Of a DNA stretch of 7,091 nucleotides, positions 1 to 6,755 are shown piece by piece. Each line of letters starts with the position of its first letter. Within the stretch, counting starts at the first letter, position 1. The stretch lies in the NCBI GenBank assembly GCA_003354055.1, contig PIVQ01000368.1, positions 1 to 7,091 of the forward strand, in the 5' to 3' direction. This stretch comes from Desulfobacteraceae bacterium. GTDB taxonomy: Bacteria > Desulfobacterota > Desulfobacteria > Desulfobacterales > Desulfobacteraceae. The notes beneath the pieces are model-generated. The model had not been told where the DNA came from, did not search any database, and worked only from the letters and a program-made list of their open reading frames with translations. Made by a program: the position numbers and the translations under genes.

Positions 1-9
1 AAAAAAATG

Positions 10-85
10 TGGTGCCCAGGAACAGAATTGAACTGCTGACACGGGGATTTTCAGTCCCCTGCTCTACCGACTGAGCTACCTGGGC
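10..85 (-). tRNA. tRNA-Phe (anticodon GAA), CCA encoded
   Basis: On the minus strand this folds as a complete cloverleaf. The 7-bp acceptor stem pairs GCCCAGG (79-85) with CCTGGGC (14-20), followed by discriminator A and an encoded CCA (10-12). The D stem is GCTC/GAGC. The anticodon stem GGGGA/TCCCC encloses the loop CTGAAAA, which gives anticodon GAA (plus-strand positions 50-52) and therefore phenylalanine. The T arm has the loop TTCAATT. A T7 run on the transcribed strand (plus-strand A's at 1-7) starts two bases after CCA and may be part of its terminator, but the window ends there. The gene has its own promoter and is not obviously co-transcribed with the toxin gene upstream. Confidence 0.97.
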
Positions 86-101
86 TCACAAGAATGGAGT
101 A

Positions 102-128
102 ACTATATGGTTTTTACCTTCCTGTCAA
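102..128 (-). promoter_or_regulatory. sigma70-type promoter of tRNA-Phe
   Basis: Reading the minus strand, a perfect -35 TTGACA (123-128) is followed after 15 bases by TATAGT (102-107), a 5/6 match to the -10 consensus. The -10 lies 16 bases before the tRNA 5' end, which leaves a short leader of about 10 nt. The 15-bp spacer is slightly short. A 17-bp spacing would use the poorer TAGTTA. Confidence 0.65.
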
Positions 129-162
129 CTTATATTTTCAGAGTTTGAAAAAATACTCTCCC

Positions 163-513
163 CTACTTTATTGATTCCAAAGCCAATAATTTTTTAAGAC
201 TTGTTTTTACGGCCTTTTGATCTTTGGCAGAAAGGCCACCAATTTTTTTAAGGATAAGTCGGCTATCCAAAGTAAATAATTTCATACGAACCATAGAAGG
301 AGCAGGAAGCCCGGCTTTTTTGATACTGCCTATTTTCACATCAAGCGGCCAATCAGGATTTTTAGCACTGGTTATCATGGCCATAACGCAATTTTGAGTT
401 TCATCATTAAATTGAGCATGGTCTGACAACACCAAGGCTGGCCGTCTTTTATCCGTATTTTGGTCAGTAAATGGAAAAGGTACCACAACAACGTCAAAAA
501 TTTTATAAGCCAC
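163..513 (-). CDS. PemK/MazF-type toxin (endoribonuclease family)
   Basis: Probable type II toxin, 116 aa from the chosen start. The family adopts the MazF/CcdB fold, and many members cleave mRNA. The family pattern is visible: an N-terminal strand ending in VVVVPFPFTD (8-17), RRPALVLS (23-30) with the conserved Arg-Pro, ITS (47-49), PSMVR (72-76) and a C-terminal LDSRLILKKIGGLS. The first in-frame ATG is at 582 and another at 528, but I chose GTG at 513. An AGAGG Shine-Dalgarno sits 6 bases before it, and the protein then begins MAYKIFDVVVVPFPF, as is usual for the family. With this start the gene overlaps the antitoxin by 11 bp, which implies translational coupling. The module is visibly more AT-rich than the mutasome operon upstream, hinting at a separate origin. 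RNA cleavage is inferred from the family and is not shown here. Confidence 0.88.
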   Translation of the reverse strand: MAYKIFDVVVVPFPFTDQNTDKRRPALVLSDHAQFNDETQNCVMAMITSAKNPDWPLDVKIGSIKKAGLPAPSMVRMKLFTLDSRLILKKIGGLSAKDQKAVKTSLKKLLALESIK

Positions 514-742
514 TGTATGCCTCTTCATCGTTTTTGGAAGACCATTCAGAAAGTGTTCCCTCAAGAGCTTTAGCAAATTCAAAATCTATTGCTGTTGCTT
601 TACGGATCATAACCTTTTTGCTTTCATCGACTTCAAACGCTACTGAGTCACCAGGGTGGAGCCCTAAAATCTTTCTTATCTTTTCGGGTATGGTGGCTTG
701 GCTTTTGGTGGTCAACTTGCTTGTACTAATCGAGAGTAACAT
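503..742 (-). CDS. AbrB/MazE/PrlF-type antitoxin
   Basis: This is the 79-aa upstream partner of the toxin. Residues about 8-48 form the swapped-hairpin DNA-binding domain of the AbrB/SpoVT superfamily, with SKLTTKSQATIPEKIRKILG followed by LHPGDSVAFEVDE. The acidic C-terminal tail, with EWSSKNDEEAYSGL, resembles the toxin-binding tail of PrlF-like antitoxins. The ATG at 742 has a strong Shine-Dalgarno, AGAGGAG, 6 bases upstream (749-755). The antitoxin precedes the toxin, as is normal for type II modules, and the overlap favours coordinated synthesis. Such antitoxins usually repress their own promoter. A palindrome and a direct repeat lie in the promoter at 772-792. Confidence 0.9.
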   Translation of the reverse strand: MLLSISTSKLTTKSQATIPEKIRKILGLHPGDSVAFEVDESKKVMIRKATAIDFEFAKALEGTLSEWSSKNDEEAYSGL

Positions 743-771
743 ATTTGACTCCTCTTATTATTACTGTTCCT

Positions 772-800
772 ACGGTATTACGGTATTACCGTGATGTCAA
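772..800 (-). promoter_or_regulatory. toxin-antitoxin promoter with operator-like repeats
   Basis: On the minus strand a perfect TTGACA (795-800) precedes the antitoxin. At a 17-bp spacing the -10 would be TACCGT, a weak match. The spacer and -10 are covered by a tandem repeat ACGGTATT (772-779 and 780-787, plus strand) and by the 13-bp palindrome ACGGTA-T-TACCGT (780-792). This arrangement suits autorepression by the AbrB-fold antitoxin, alone or with its toxin. Binding is inferred from position and symmetry. Confidence 0.55.
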
Positions 801-863
801 GTGGGGAGAAAACTTCCACAGCACTTAGAAACTTGAATTCCCGAATCATTGTAATGAGTCAGG

Positions 864-896
864 TGGGATGACGCCCAATTTGGGTTTTGTATCCCA
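864..896. repeat. nested inverted repeat downstream of dnaE2
   Basis: An outer dyad TGGGAT (864-869) / ATCCCA (891-896) encloses an inner dyad CCCA (874-877) / TGGG (881-884). It lies about 50 bases past the dnaE2 stop and could end operon transcription, but no U-tract follows on the minus strand, so it is not a standard intrinsic terminator. A second weak hairpin at 801-819 (GTGG...CCAC) also lacks a T-run. Apart from these dyads and the toxin-antitoxin promoter I see nothing in 743-945. Confidence 0.4.
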
Positions 897-945
897 TCCA
901 TGGTCTGTCCGGTGGTTTTTCTCTTAAATACAATTTTGTGAAATT

Positions 946-3900
946 CTATGAAATAGGATGGGTATCGGCAACGGTGAGGGTAACGGCGCCCCAGTCGGAT
1001 TCCACCAGGCCGGTCAACACATAAGGTCTGCCGTAATCTAAGCAGTGGCAGAACCGGGCATAGGGTTTGGGGAAAAACACGGTTTCCACAATGCCGGTGT
1101 CGTCTTCAAAGGTTAAAAATTTCATGGGGTCCCCATGTTTTGTTTTGACGGTTTTCCCCGTGATCAGCCATCCGGCAAAGCGGATCTGCTGTCCGATCCG
1201 GGCGGGCAGATCAACCGCCCTGATCGTATCCAGCCGGGTAATCTGATCACGGAACAATGTGATGGGATGACAGCTGTAAAGAAAACCAAGCACGGAAAAC
1301 TCCTGGCGGAGCAGGGTCATGGGCGGGTCCGGCGGCAGTTCCGGCAGCTGTTCCAGCGGCAGTTTCGGGATATCGTGGGGGCAGGCGTCAAACAGTCCTG
1401 GTTCTGTTGTTGTCTTTTCCCTGGTGTTTTGCCAGCTTGCAAACGCCCAGAGCAGGGAGGCCCGGCTTAGGTTTCCCCGCAGGCTGTCCAGGCTGCCGCT
1501 GTGGATCAGGGCCCGGGTTTCATCCTCCCTGGGCCTGACCCGGGAGAAAAAATCAAATATGTGGGAAAAACTCTTTTTTTTCCGTTCCTGAATAATCCGT
1601 CCCATCGTAGCTGCGGTCAGTCCCTTGACCGCCATCAGGCCCACCCGGAGGGTATTGTTACGGGCTTCCCAGTGAATCCGGCTGCTGCAGATGTCCGGTC
1701 CCAGGATGTCCACCCCCATGCGCCGGGCCTCGGACACATAGGCAAAGGTAGAGTAGAACCCCCCCTGGTTGCTGATCACTGCGGCCATAAAGGCTGCGGG
1801 ATAATGGGTCTTTAGATAGGCGGCCTGGAATGAGACCCGGGCATAGGAGGCGGAGTGGGGTTTGCAGAATGAGTAACCTGAAAAGGAGATGATCATCGCC
1901 CATATGTCTTGAATATCGTTTTGGGTTACGCCCTGTGCCGCCGCTCCTGTGGCAAAGGCCTGGTAATAGGCTGACAACTCTTGTTCCTTGTCTTTTTTGG
2001 ACATGATTTTCCGCAGGCCGTCTGCCTGTGCATGGGTGAAGCCGGCCAGGCGAACCGCCACCCGCGAGACATCTTCCTGGTAAACCATGATGCCGAAGGT
2101 GTCGTCCAGAACATCCTCCATCAGGGGATGGATGGGGGTCCAGACCCCGGTGTGAAGGCGTTTGATATACTCCTGGATAAATTCATTGGCGGCCGGCCGG
2201 ATAATGCTGGAATGGATGACCAGATGGCGGAAGTCGCCGACCTTGGATTTTTTCTGGAGCAGGCGCATGGCAGGGCTTTCAATATAAAAACATCCCATGG
2301 TCAGGCCCTGGGCCACCTGCTGCTGGGTGATGAGATCGTCTTCCGGATCCTGGATCTGAAAGTCTTTAAATTCACCATGGGCCTTTTGTATGCTTTGAAT
2401 ACAATCCCGGATGACGCCGAGGCTCCGGTTGCCCAGAAGATCGATTTTAACAAGCCCTGCTGTCTCCGTCCCGTCCTTTTCCCATTGGATCAGGGGGATG
2501 CCCTTGGGTGCGGTCTCAACCGGCACATAGGTGTCAATAGGATCGGGGGTGATGATAATGCCGCCGGGGTGAACCGATAGATGTCTGGGGGTGCCGATCA
2601 AGGCCTGGGCATGGCGCAAGATTCTTGGCCAGGGCTGGGGAAAGTCCATGTGCCTGAATTCCGCCCGTGTCTTGATCCGCGCAAGAAGGCTTTTCTCGGT
2701 TTCATTCTGCTTCCAGAACCAGGGCAGGCGGCCAGACACTTTTTTAATCTCTCCCTCGGGAAGCCCGAAGACCTTGGCCGTTTCCCTCACCGCCATTCTG
2801 GGCTGGAACAGGATATGGCTGGATACCATAGCAGAATGGCCTGAAAACCTACTCAGGGTTTTGTTCAGAATATCATCCCGCTCATCCCATGCAAAGTCAA
2901 CGTCAATATCCGGGGGATCCTGGCGGCCCGGATTGAGAAAGCGTTCAAAGTAAAGATCATGTTTGATCGGACAGACATTTGTAATCCCTAAGCAATAGGC
3001 AATAATAGAGGCGGCACCGGACCCCCGGCCGCAGATGCGTGAGGCCTGCTTGACAATGTCTTCAACCACCAGGAAATAGGTCGAAAAGTTTTTTTCTTCG
3101 ATCACGGCAAGTTCATGGTCGATGCGTTGGATCACCTTGCCGGGCAGGGTGGCGCCGTAGCGGTTCAGGGCACCTTTCAGTGCCTTTTTACGTAACAGGC
3201 CGGGAGCGGTCTGGCCGGGGGGCAGGTCATAGGGCGGCATGACGATACCGAACTTAGGTCCCTGGAAGTCCAAGGTCTCCCCCAGCCTGTAGGTGGCCTC
3301 AATAGCTCGCGGCAGGGCGGCGAATTTTTTTGCATAAAATTCCGGGCTGCCCAGAAAGGCATTGGCAGGTGCTAGGTCGGAGGGATTTAATCGCGACATA
3401 CTGGTGTTTTTATCAATGGCCCTGAGCATGGCATGAACGGTATGATCTTCGGGATTGAGAAAAAAACTGCCCGGTGTGGCCACCAGGGGGATGTTCCGGT
3501 CCAAAGCTGTCCTGCACAGGGGATGGGCCCGGGAAAGGGGCGCTCTGGGCAGGGCTGCTGACACATCCATATTTTGGCCTGCACACGCAAGATCATGCCA
3601 ATGGGTTAGAAATTCAGGGGACTGGGTGATAATTGCCAGACCTTTGCCGAACTTGGGAATGGCTTGTTTCAGGGAAAATGTTTTGTCCCTGTGGCGGCGG
3701 GTCAGCAGGCGGCAGAGGTTTCGGTATCCTGCTTTGGTCTTTACCAGGCATACGGCCCGCCAGTGGCTTGCCCTGTCCGTGACTTCTGCTCCGATAACGG
3801 GACGCAGGTCAAATTCCTTGCAGGCGGCAAGAAATGGCCAGAGACCGTAGAGGTTGTCCGTGTCGGTGAGGGCGATTCGGGTATAGCCTAAGTGTTTTGC

Positions 3901-3975
3901 CCGGCAGCAGAGCTCTCTGGGTGAGGCGGTGCCCCACATCAGGGAGTGATGGGATCTTAGGGTTAGGGGGAGCAT
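946..3975 (-). CDS. dnaE2: error-prone DNA polymerase III alpha-like subunit, DnaE2/ImuC
   Basis: C-family DNA polymerase of 1009 aa, shorter than replicative DnaE (about 1160) and in the DnaE2/ImuC range. Order of parts: PHP-like domain (1-about 240), polymerase core with GRGSGAASIIAYCLG (316-330), PDIDVDF (355-361) and KIDLLGNRSL (510-519), fingers and HhH region (about 540-830), OB-fold (about 928-1000). The three catalytic aspartates (E. coli D401, D403, D555) correspond to D358, D360 and D512, so the polymerase site looks intact. The PHP metal ligands are eroded: the usual HxH reads TLR (5-7) and TDH reads TDT (37-39), so proofreading from that domain is unlikely. TEPGLF (857-862) sits where DnaE carries its clamp motif but is a poor match. 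ATG at 3975 lacks a clear Shine-Dalgarno and may depend on coupling to imuB 31 bp upstream. Its role is lesion bypass and induced mutagenesis, by family. Confidence 0.93.
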   Translation of the reverse strand: MLPLTLRSHHSLMWGTASPRELCCRAKHLGYTRIALTDTDNLYGLWPFLAACKEFDLRPVIGAEVTDRASHWRAVCLVKTKAGYRNLCRLLTRRHRDKTFSLKQAIPKFGKGLAIITQSPEFLTHWHDLACAGQNMDVSAALPRAPLSRAHPLCRTALDRNIPLVATPGSFFLNPEDHTVHAMLRAIDKNTSMSRLNPSDLAPANAFLGSPEFYAKKFAALPRAIEATYRLGETLDFQGPKFGIVMPPYDLPPGQTAPGLLRKKALKGALNRYGATLPGKVIQRIDHELAVIEEKNFSTYFLVVEDIVKQASRICGRGSGAASIIAYCLGITNVCPIKHDLYFERFLNPGRQDPPDIDVDFAWDERDDILNKTLSRFSGHSAMVSSHILFQPRMAVRETAKVFGLPEGEIKKVSGRLPWFWKQNETEKSLLARIKTRAEFRHMDFPQPWPRILRHAQALIGTPRHLSVHPGGIIITPDPIDTYVPVETAPKGIPLIQWEKDGTETAGLVKIDLLGNRSLGVIRDCIQSIQKAHGEFKDFQIQDPEDDLITQQQVAQGLTMGCFYIESPAMRLLQKKSKVGDFRHLVIHSSIIRPAANEFIQEYIKRLHTGVWTPIHPLMEDVLDDTFGIMVYQEDVSRVAVRLAGFTHAQADGLRKIMSKKDKEQELSAYYQAFATGAAAQGVTQNDIQDIWAMIISFSGYSFCKPHSASYARVSFQAAYLKTHYPAAFMAAVISNQGGFYSTFAYVSEARRMGVDILGPDICSSRIHWEARNNTLRVGLMAVKGLTAATMGRIIQERKKKSFSHIFDFFSRVRPREDETRALIHSGSLDSLRGNLSRASLLWAFASWQNTREKTTTEPGLFDACPHDIPKLPLEQLPELPPDPPMTLLRQEFSVLGFLYSCHPITLFRDQITRLDTIRAVDLPARIGQQIRFAGWLITGKTVKTKHGDPMKFLTFEDDTGIVETVFFPKPYARFCHCLDYGRPYVLTGLVESDWGAVTLTVADTHPIS

Positions 3976-3982
3976 GGGGGCA

Positions 3983-4017
3983 GCGAGAGCGGCGAGAACC
4001 GCTGGATCAGCGAGAAC
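3983..4017. repeat. 9-bp-phased repeats at the imuB-dnaE2 junction
   Basis: Three copies of GCGAGARC lie at 3983-3990, 3992-3999 and 4010-4017 (plus strand), at offsets of 9 and 18 bases. A small dyad CGCTG-GAT-CAGCG (4000-4012) surrounds the imuB stop codon. The repeats cover the end of imuB and the space where the dnaE2 ribosome-binding site should be. Confidence 0.5.
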
Positions 4018-5224
4018 AGTCAGCGCTGGCGCGCTGGTTAAGGGTTATGCCGGTTTGGATGGCTGTTTTACCGAATTTGGTTTTGATTTTGTCCATGGCT
4101 TTGATGATTTGGTTGGTTTTATTTGTTTTAATGGTGGCAGCTTCAGTCTCCGGTGGGGCAAACAGGTCGGCCTGGACAGGGGCGGCCGGGGTAGTGGTGC
4201 AGGATAGGGCGATGTGGCGGATGCGGACCCGGCGTTGCCAGGTCGAAAGGAACAGTGCCCAGGTCTGTTTGAACATGAGAATGTCATTGGCTGTGGTTAT
4301 GGGGCTGGTCTTTTTATGGCAGATGCCGTCTGAATAGGAGATGGCCAGGGTGAGTTTCCCGGGCTGCCGTCTTAAGCTGCGCAGGGTTCGACAAAGGTTG
4401 GCGATTATAGGAGACAGGCCGGCTTTAAGCTCGTCAACGTCATTGGTGTCGTCGGCAAATTCATGATCTGCTTTAAGAAGGGTCGTATTGGACCTGACCA
4501 CCGGCGCTGAATCCATTCCCCGGAGGAGCTGGTGGATATGGCCGGCCCGCCGGGCAAAGGGGATACTCAGCTGTGCCGCCGTCAGGGTCCGGGCCTGGGA
4601 TACGTAGGCCAGGTTGAACCGGGTGATCATCCGGAGCTCTTCCCGCGTCAGGCCCGGTAAAAGACTAATGGGCAGAGGCCCTAGAAAGGCCTCTTCTTCA
4701 CCCGGTCCCACAATGTATTCGCCGGCGGGCTTGACCACCCGGGTGGCCACCTTGGCCACAAGTTTGTTGGTGGCCAGGGACCAGATCGGATCCAGGCCCA
4801 GGTCTTTTTTAAGGGCTTTTCTCAGGCGGAAGGCCACATCCGGGGGCGGGCCGTAAAGGCGCCCCGTGCCTGTAACATCCAGGAAAAGATGGCCGTCGAG
4901 GGTACCGGACTCAATCACCGGTGTATAGGTCAGGGCCTGTTTGAAAATTTCTTTCATGACCTGCTCATAGCGGTTAAACCTGGGAGGAAGGATCCGGATA
5001 CCCCGATTCAGGCGTTTAACACGGGACAGCGCCATTCCCTTGCGGATTCCCTCCTGAAAGGCCTGTTCGCTCATATCATAGACCACGGCTCTGGGTGCGC
5101 CGGTGGGGGCGATGACCAGGGGGAAGTCCCGGAGAGACGGTGCAAGGCAGGTTTCTACCCGGGCGGCAAAGTCGGCAACGTTGAGGTGGATGATGGCACG
5201 GTTATGTATAACCTGGTGAGACAT
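4007..5224 (-). CDS. imuB: ImuB-like Y-family polymerase homologue, probably non-catalytic
   Basis: 405 aa from ATG at 5224. A TTG at 5233 is an alternative start that overlaps the DUF72 stop. The Y-family fold is recognisable: palm start IIHLNVADFAARVE (12-25), the palm strand TLDGHLFLDVTG (108-119), HhH/thumb LGPLPISLLPGLTREEL (181-197) and a little-finger region (about 245-345). In DinB the catalytic acids are D8, D103 and E104. Here the aligned residues are N15, D110 and G111, with one inserted residue near the second site, and the second Asp of the DMD motif is A17. Catalysis is therefore doubtful, as in ImuB. QADLF (351-355) is a good beta-clamp motif, followed by a 50-residue Lys/Thr-rich tail. 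Known ImuB proteins tether DnaE2 to the clamp, and this one precedes dnaE2 directly. An inactive DinB-like protein is the alternative name. Confidence 0.85.
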   Translation of the reverse strand: MSHQVIHNRAIIHLNVADFAARVETCLAPSLRDFPLVIAPTGAPRAVVYDMSEQAFQEGIRKGMALSRVKRLNRGIRILPPRFNRYEQVMKEIFKQALTYTPVIESGTLDGHLFLDVTGTGRLYGPPPDVAFRLRKALKKDLGLDPIWSLATNKLVAKVATRVVKPAGEYIVGPGEEEAFLGPLPISLLPGLTREELRMITRFNLAYVSQARTLTAAQLSIPFARRAGHIHQLLRGMDSAPVVRSNTTLLKADHEFADDTNDVDELKAGLSPIIANLCRTLRSLRRQPGKLTLAISYSDGICHKKTSPITTANDILMFKQTWALFLSTWQRRVRIRHIALSCTTTPAAPVQADLFAPPETEAATIKTNKTNQIIKAMDKIKTKFGKTAIQTGITLNQRASADCSR

Positions 5225-5229
5225 GTCAA

Positions 5230-6069
5230 TCAACGGTCCACCGGGGCGTTGAGGATGGCGTTCAGACGCAGGCAGTTTTTCGGGGCCTGGCCCCGGACGT
5301 GGTTGTTAAAAAAAACCGCGCCGGTTTCCGCCTCAGGCATAAGGGTTTGTTCGACCATACGGCCAAGTTCCCTGAGTTCCGGTTCGCTGTAATCATAGTC
5401 GAATTGTTTCTGCATGTTGCCGGACCGCCACCCCTGGCTGTTTCGGCCATGAAGCCGCAGGTAAAAAAGTCCCGGGTTGGTAACCGTGTCCAATCGTGGA
5501 AAGAGGTAGGGCAGGTCCGGGGCGTCAACCGTGACCAGGGTGATGCGCCTTCGTTCTAATTCGGAAAATACTTTATCATTTACCCAGGAAGGGTGGCGGA
5601 ACTCCACAGCCAGGGGCAGGCCTGATAGTTCATCCAGAAGGGCGGCAAGATATGCTCGTCTGTCCGGGGTCCGCTGGAAATAGGGCGGCAGCTGGATCAA
5701 TATGCTTAACAGGTTTCCCCGGTCAACCAGAGGGGCAATGCCCTGGCGGAACATCAGGGCTTCTTTTATCCACTGGGTTTTGTGAACCTCATGGGTGAGG
5801 GTCCGGGTCAGTTTGACTGCAAACCGGAACCCTTCTGGAACCTGGGTGACCATTCGTTCCATGGCCTGAGCCTTTGGCATTTGGTACCAGGTATAGTTGA
5901 GTTCTGTGGCACCAAAGATTTGGGCGTATCGGGGAAGCATATTGGCCGCATGGGTCCCCTTGGGGTAAATCCCCGCATCCACCCATTCTCCGTAAGAATA
6001 ACCGCTGGTTCCCATGAAAACCCCGGGAAGGGATGAGCTCTCCATAGGTTTAGCCATCGGTTTAGTCAT
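5230..6069 (-). CDS. DUF72 (YecE-like) protein
   Basis: 279 aa, a full-length DUF72 protein, a family predicted to form a TIM-barrel and with no established biochemical role. Family motifs in order: GTSGYSYGEW (20-29), ATELNYTWYQMP (54-65), FAVKLTRTLTH (83-93), LLSILIQLPPYF (120-131), LAVEFRHPSW (153-162), LFYLRLHGRN (201-210) and the C-terminal FFNNHVRGQAPKNCLRL (253-269). No signal peptide or membrane segment is seen, so it is probably cytoplasmic. It starts 2 bases after the lexA stop and ends against imuB, so it is co-transcribed with the mutasome and presumably DNA-damage inducible. ATG at 6069 has AGGGG about 10 bases upstream. Met19 (position 6015) also has GGGG five bases upstream and would begin MGTSGYSY, a usual start for the family, so the first 18 residues are uncertain. 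Its function in this operon is unknown. Confidence 0.9.
   Translation of the reverse strand: MTKPMAKPMESSSLPGVFMGTSGYSYGEWVDAGIYPKGTHAANMLPRYAQIFGATELNYTWYQMPKAQAMERMVTQVPEGFRFAVKLTRTLTHEVHKTQWIKEALMFRQGIAPLVDRGNLLSILIQLPPYFQRTPDRRAYLAALLDELSGLPLAVEFRHPSWVNDKVFSELERRRITLVTVDAPDLPYLFPRLDTVTNPGLFYLRLHGRNSQGWRSGNMQKQFDYDYSEPELRELGRMVEQTLMPEAETGAVFFNNHVRGQAPKNCLRLNAILNAPVDR
6046..6069. repeat. 12-bp tandem repeat at the DUF72 start
   Basis: Two 12-bp units (6046-6057 and 6058-6069) agree at 10 of 12 positions and encode MTKP-MAKP, followed by a third Met. This gives three ATG codons in the first nine codons. It is probably a small duplication at an unconserved N-terminus. Confidence 0.55.
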
Positions 6070-6071
6070 AT

Positions 6072-6719
6072 TTATTGCCCCTGTTCTTTATTCATAGCAT
6101 CCGCCGGCCGGACAATGCCGATGACCTTGCCCTGGATCAGCACATCATCAAAGTCATAGGTCTGGGGCTTGAAATTCGGATTTTCAGGCCGCAGTTCAAT
6201 AAACCCCGGATGGAGGAAGAAGCGTTTTACCGTGGCTTCCTCCCCATGGACCAGGGCCACGACGATTTCTTTGTTATGGGCGTATTGCCGGGGCTGGCAA
6301 ATGGCAATGTCCTGGTTTAGAATGCCGGCATTTTTCATGGACTGGCCCTGGATTCTCAGAGCGAAAAGATTATCGCCGGGATAAAGACGATCATCAATAA
6401 TAAGGTTGCCCTCCCACTCCTGCTGGGCATACATGGGCAGTCCTGCCGTGATCTGTCCGATAATGGGGATCTGTTTCTGGCAAAGCCCCGAATCCATATC
6501 TCCGGTATTGTCCAGAATATGGATGGTCCTGCTGTACCGTCCCTGTCTGCGGATATAACCTTTATCTTCAAGGGTTTTCAGAGTCTGGGCCACGGCGGCA
6601 TGGCTGATCTCAAGATCTGCCGCCGATGTCCTTAGGCTTGGGGCGGATCCGGTCCTACCTATTCTTTGCTGTAAATAGTCCAATAGCTTTTTTTGTTTTT
6701 CCGTAAGCGGTGGTCTCAT
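6072..6719 (-). CDS. lexA: LexA-like SOS repressor (self-cleaving, S24 family)
   Basis: 215 aa, normal LexA length. Residues 1-68 form a winged helix-turn-helix beginning RPPLTEKQKKLLDYL. Residues about 84-205 form the S24 peptidase-like domain. The cleavage site is Ala92-Gly93 (GQITAGLP). The catalytic Ser is S127 in RIQGQSMKNAGI and the Lys is K165 in ATVKRFF, which match E. coli A84-G85, S119 and K156, so RecA-stimulated autoproteolysis should work. The recognition helix reads SHAAVAQTLK (39-48), whereas E. coli has SPNAAEEHLK, so N41, E44 and E45 are replaced and the operator should differ from CTG-N10-CAG. ATG at 6719 has AGAGG 8 bases upstream. As first gene of the mutasome operon it most likely controls itself and the three genes behind it. 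A second genomic LexA is possible but cannot be seen here. Confidence 0.94.
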   Translation of the reverse strand: MRPPLTEKQKKLLDYLQQRIGRTGSAPSLRTSAADLEISHAAVAQTLKTLEDKGYIRRQGRYSRTIHILDNTGDMDSGLCQKQIPIIGQITAGLPMYAQQEWEGNLIIDDRLYPGDNLFALRIQGQSMKNAGILNQDIAICQPRQYAHNKEIVVALVHGEEATVKRFFLHPGFIELRPENPNFKPQTYDFDDVLIQGKVIGIVRPADAMNKEQGQ

Positions 6720-6755
6720 TTTTGTTGCCTCTGTTGGTTTTTGTCAGTGTGGCAA

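Noticed and set aside
140..159. AGAGT...ACTCT hairpin after the toxin gene as an intrinsic terminator
   Set aside because: Only 5 bp with a 10-base loop, and the T-run falls in the loop and not after the stem.
471..794. 107-codon plus-strand frame across the toxin-antitoxin pair
   Set aside because: It is antisense to both well-supported genes, without a family signature or ribosome site.
10..800. Genomic island inserted at tRNA-Phe
   Set aside because: No integrase is visible, and the toxin-antitoxin pair is on the 5' side of the tRNA. The 3' side is outside the window.
1981..2580. 199-codon open frame on the plus strand
   Set aside because: It lies wholly antisense to the dnaE2 core, and its product shows no recognisable family. 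It is a by-product of the GC-rich codon pattern on the other strand.
3992..4017. GTTC...GTTC direct repeat (minus strand), resembling the alphaproteobacterial SOS box
   Set aside because: The spacer is 14 bases instead of 7, and it lies inside the operon within repeated GCGAGARC units that explain it.
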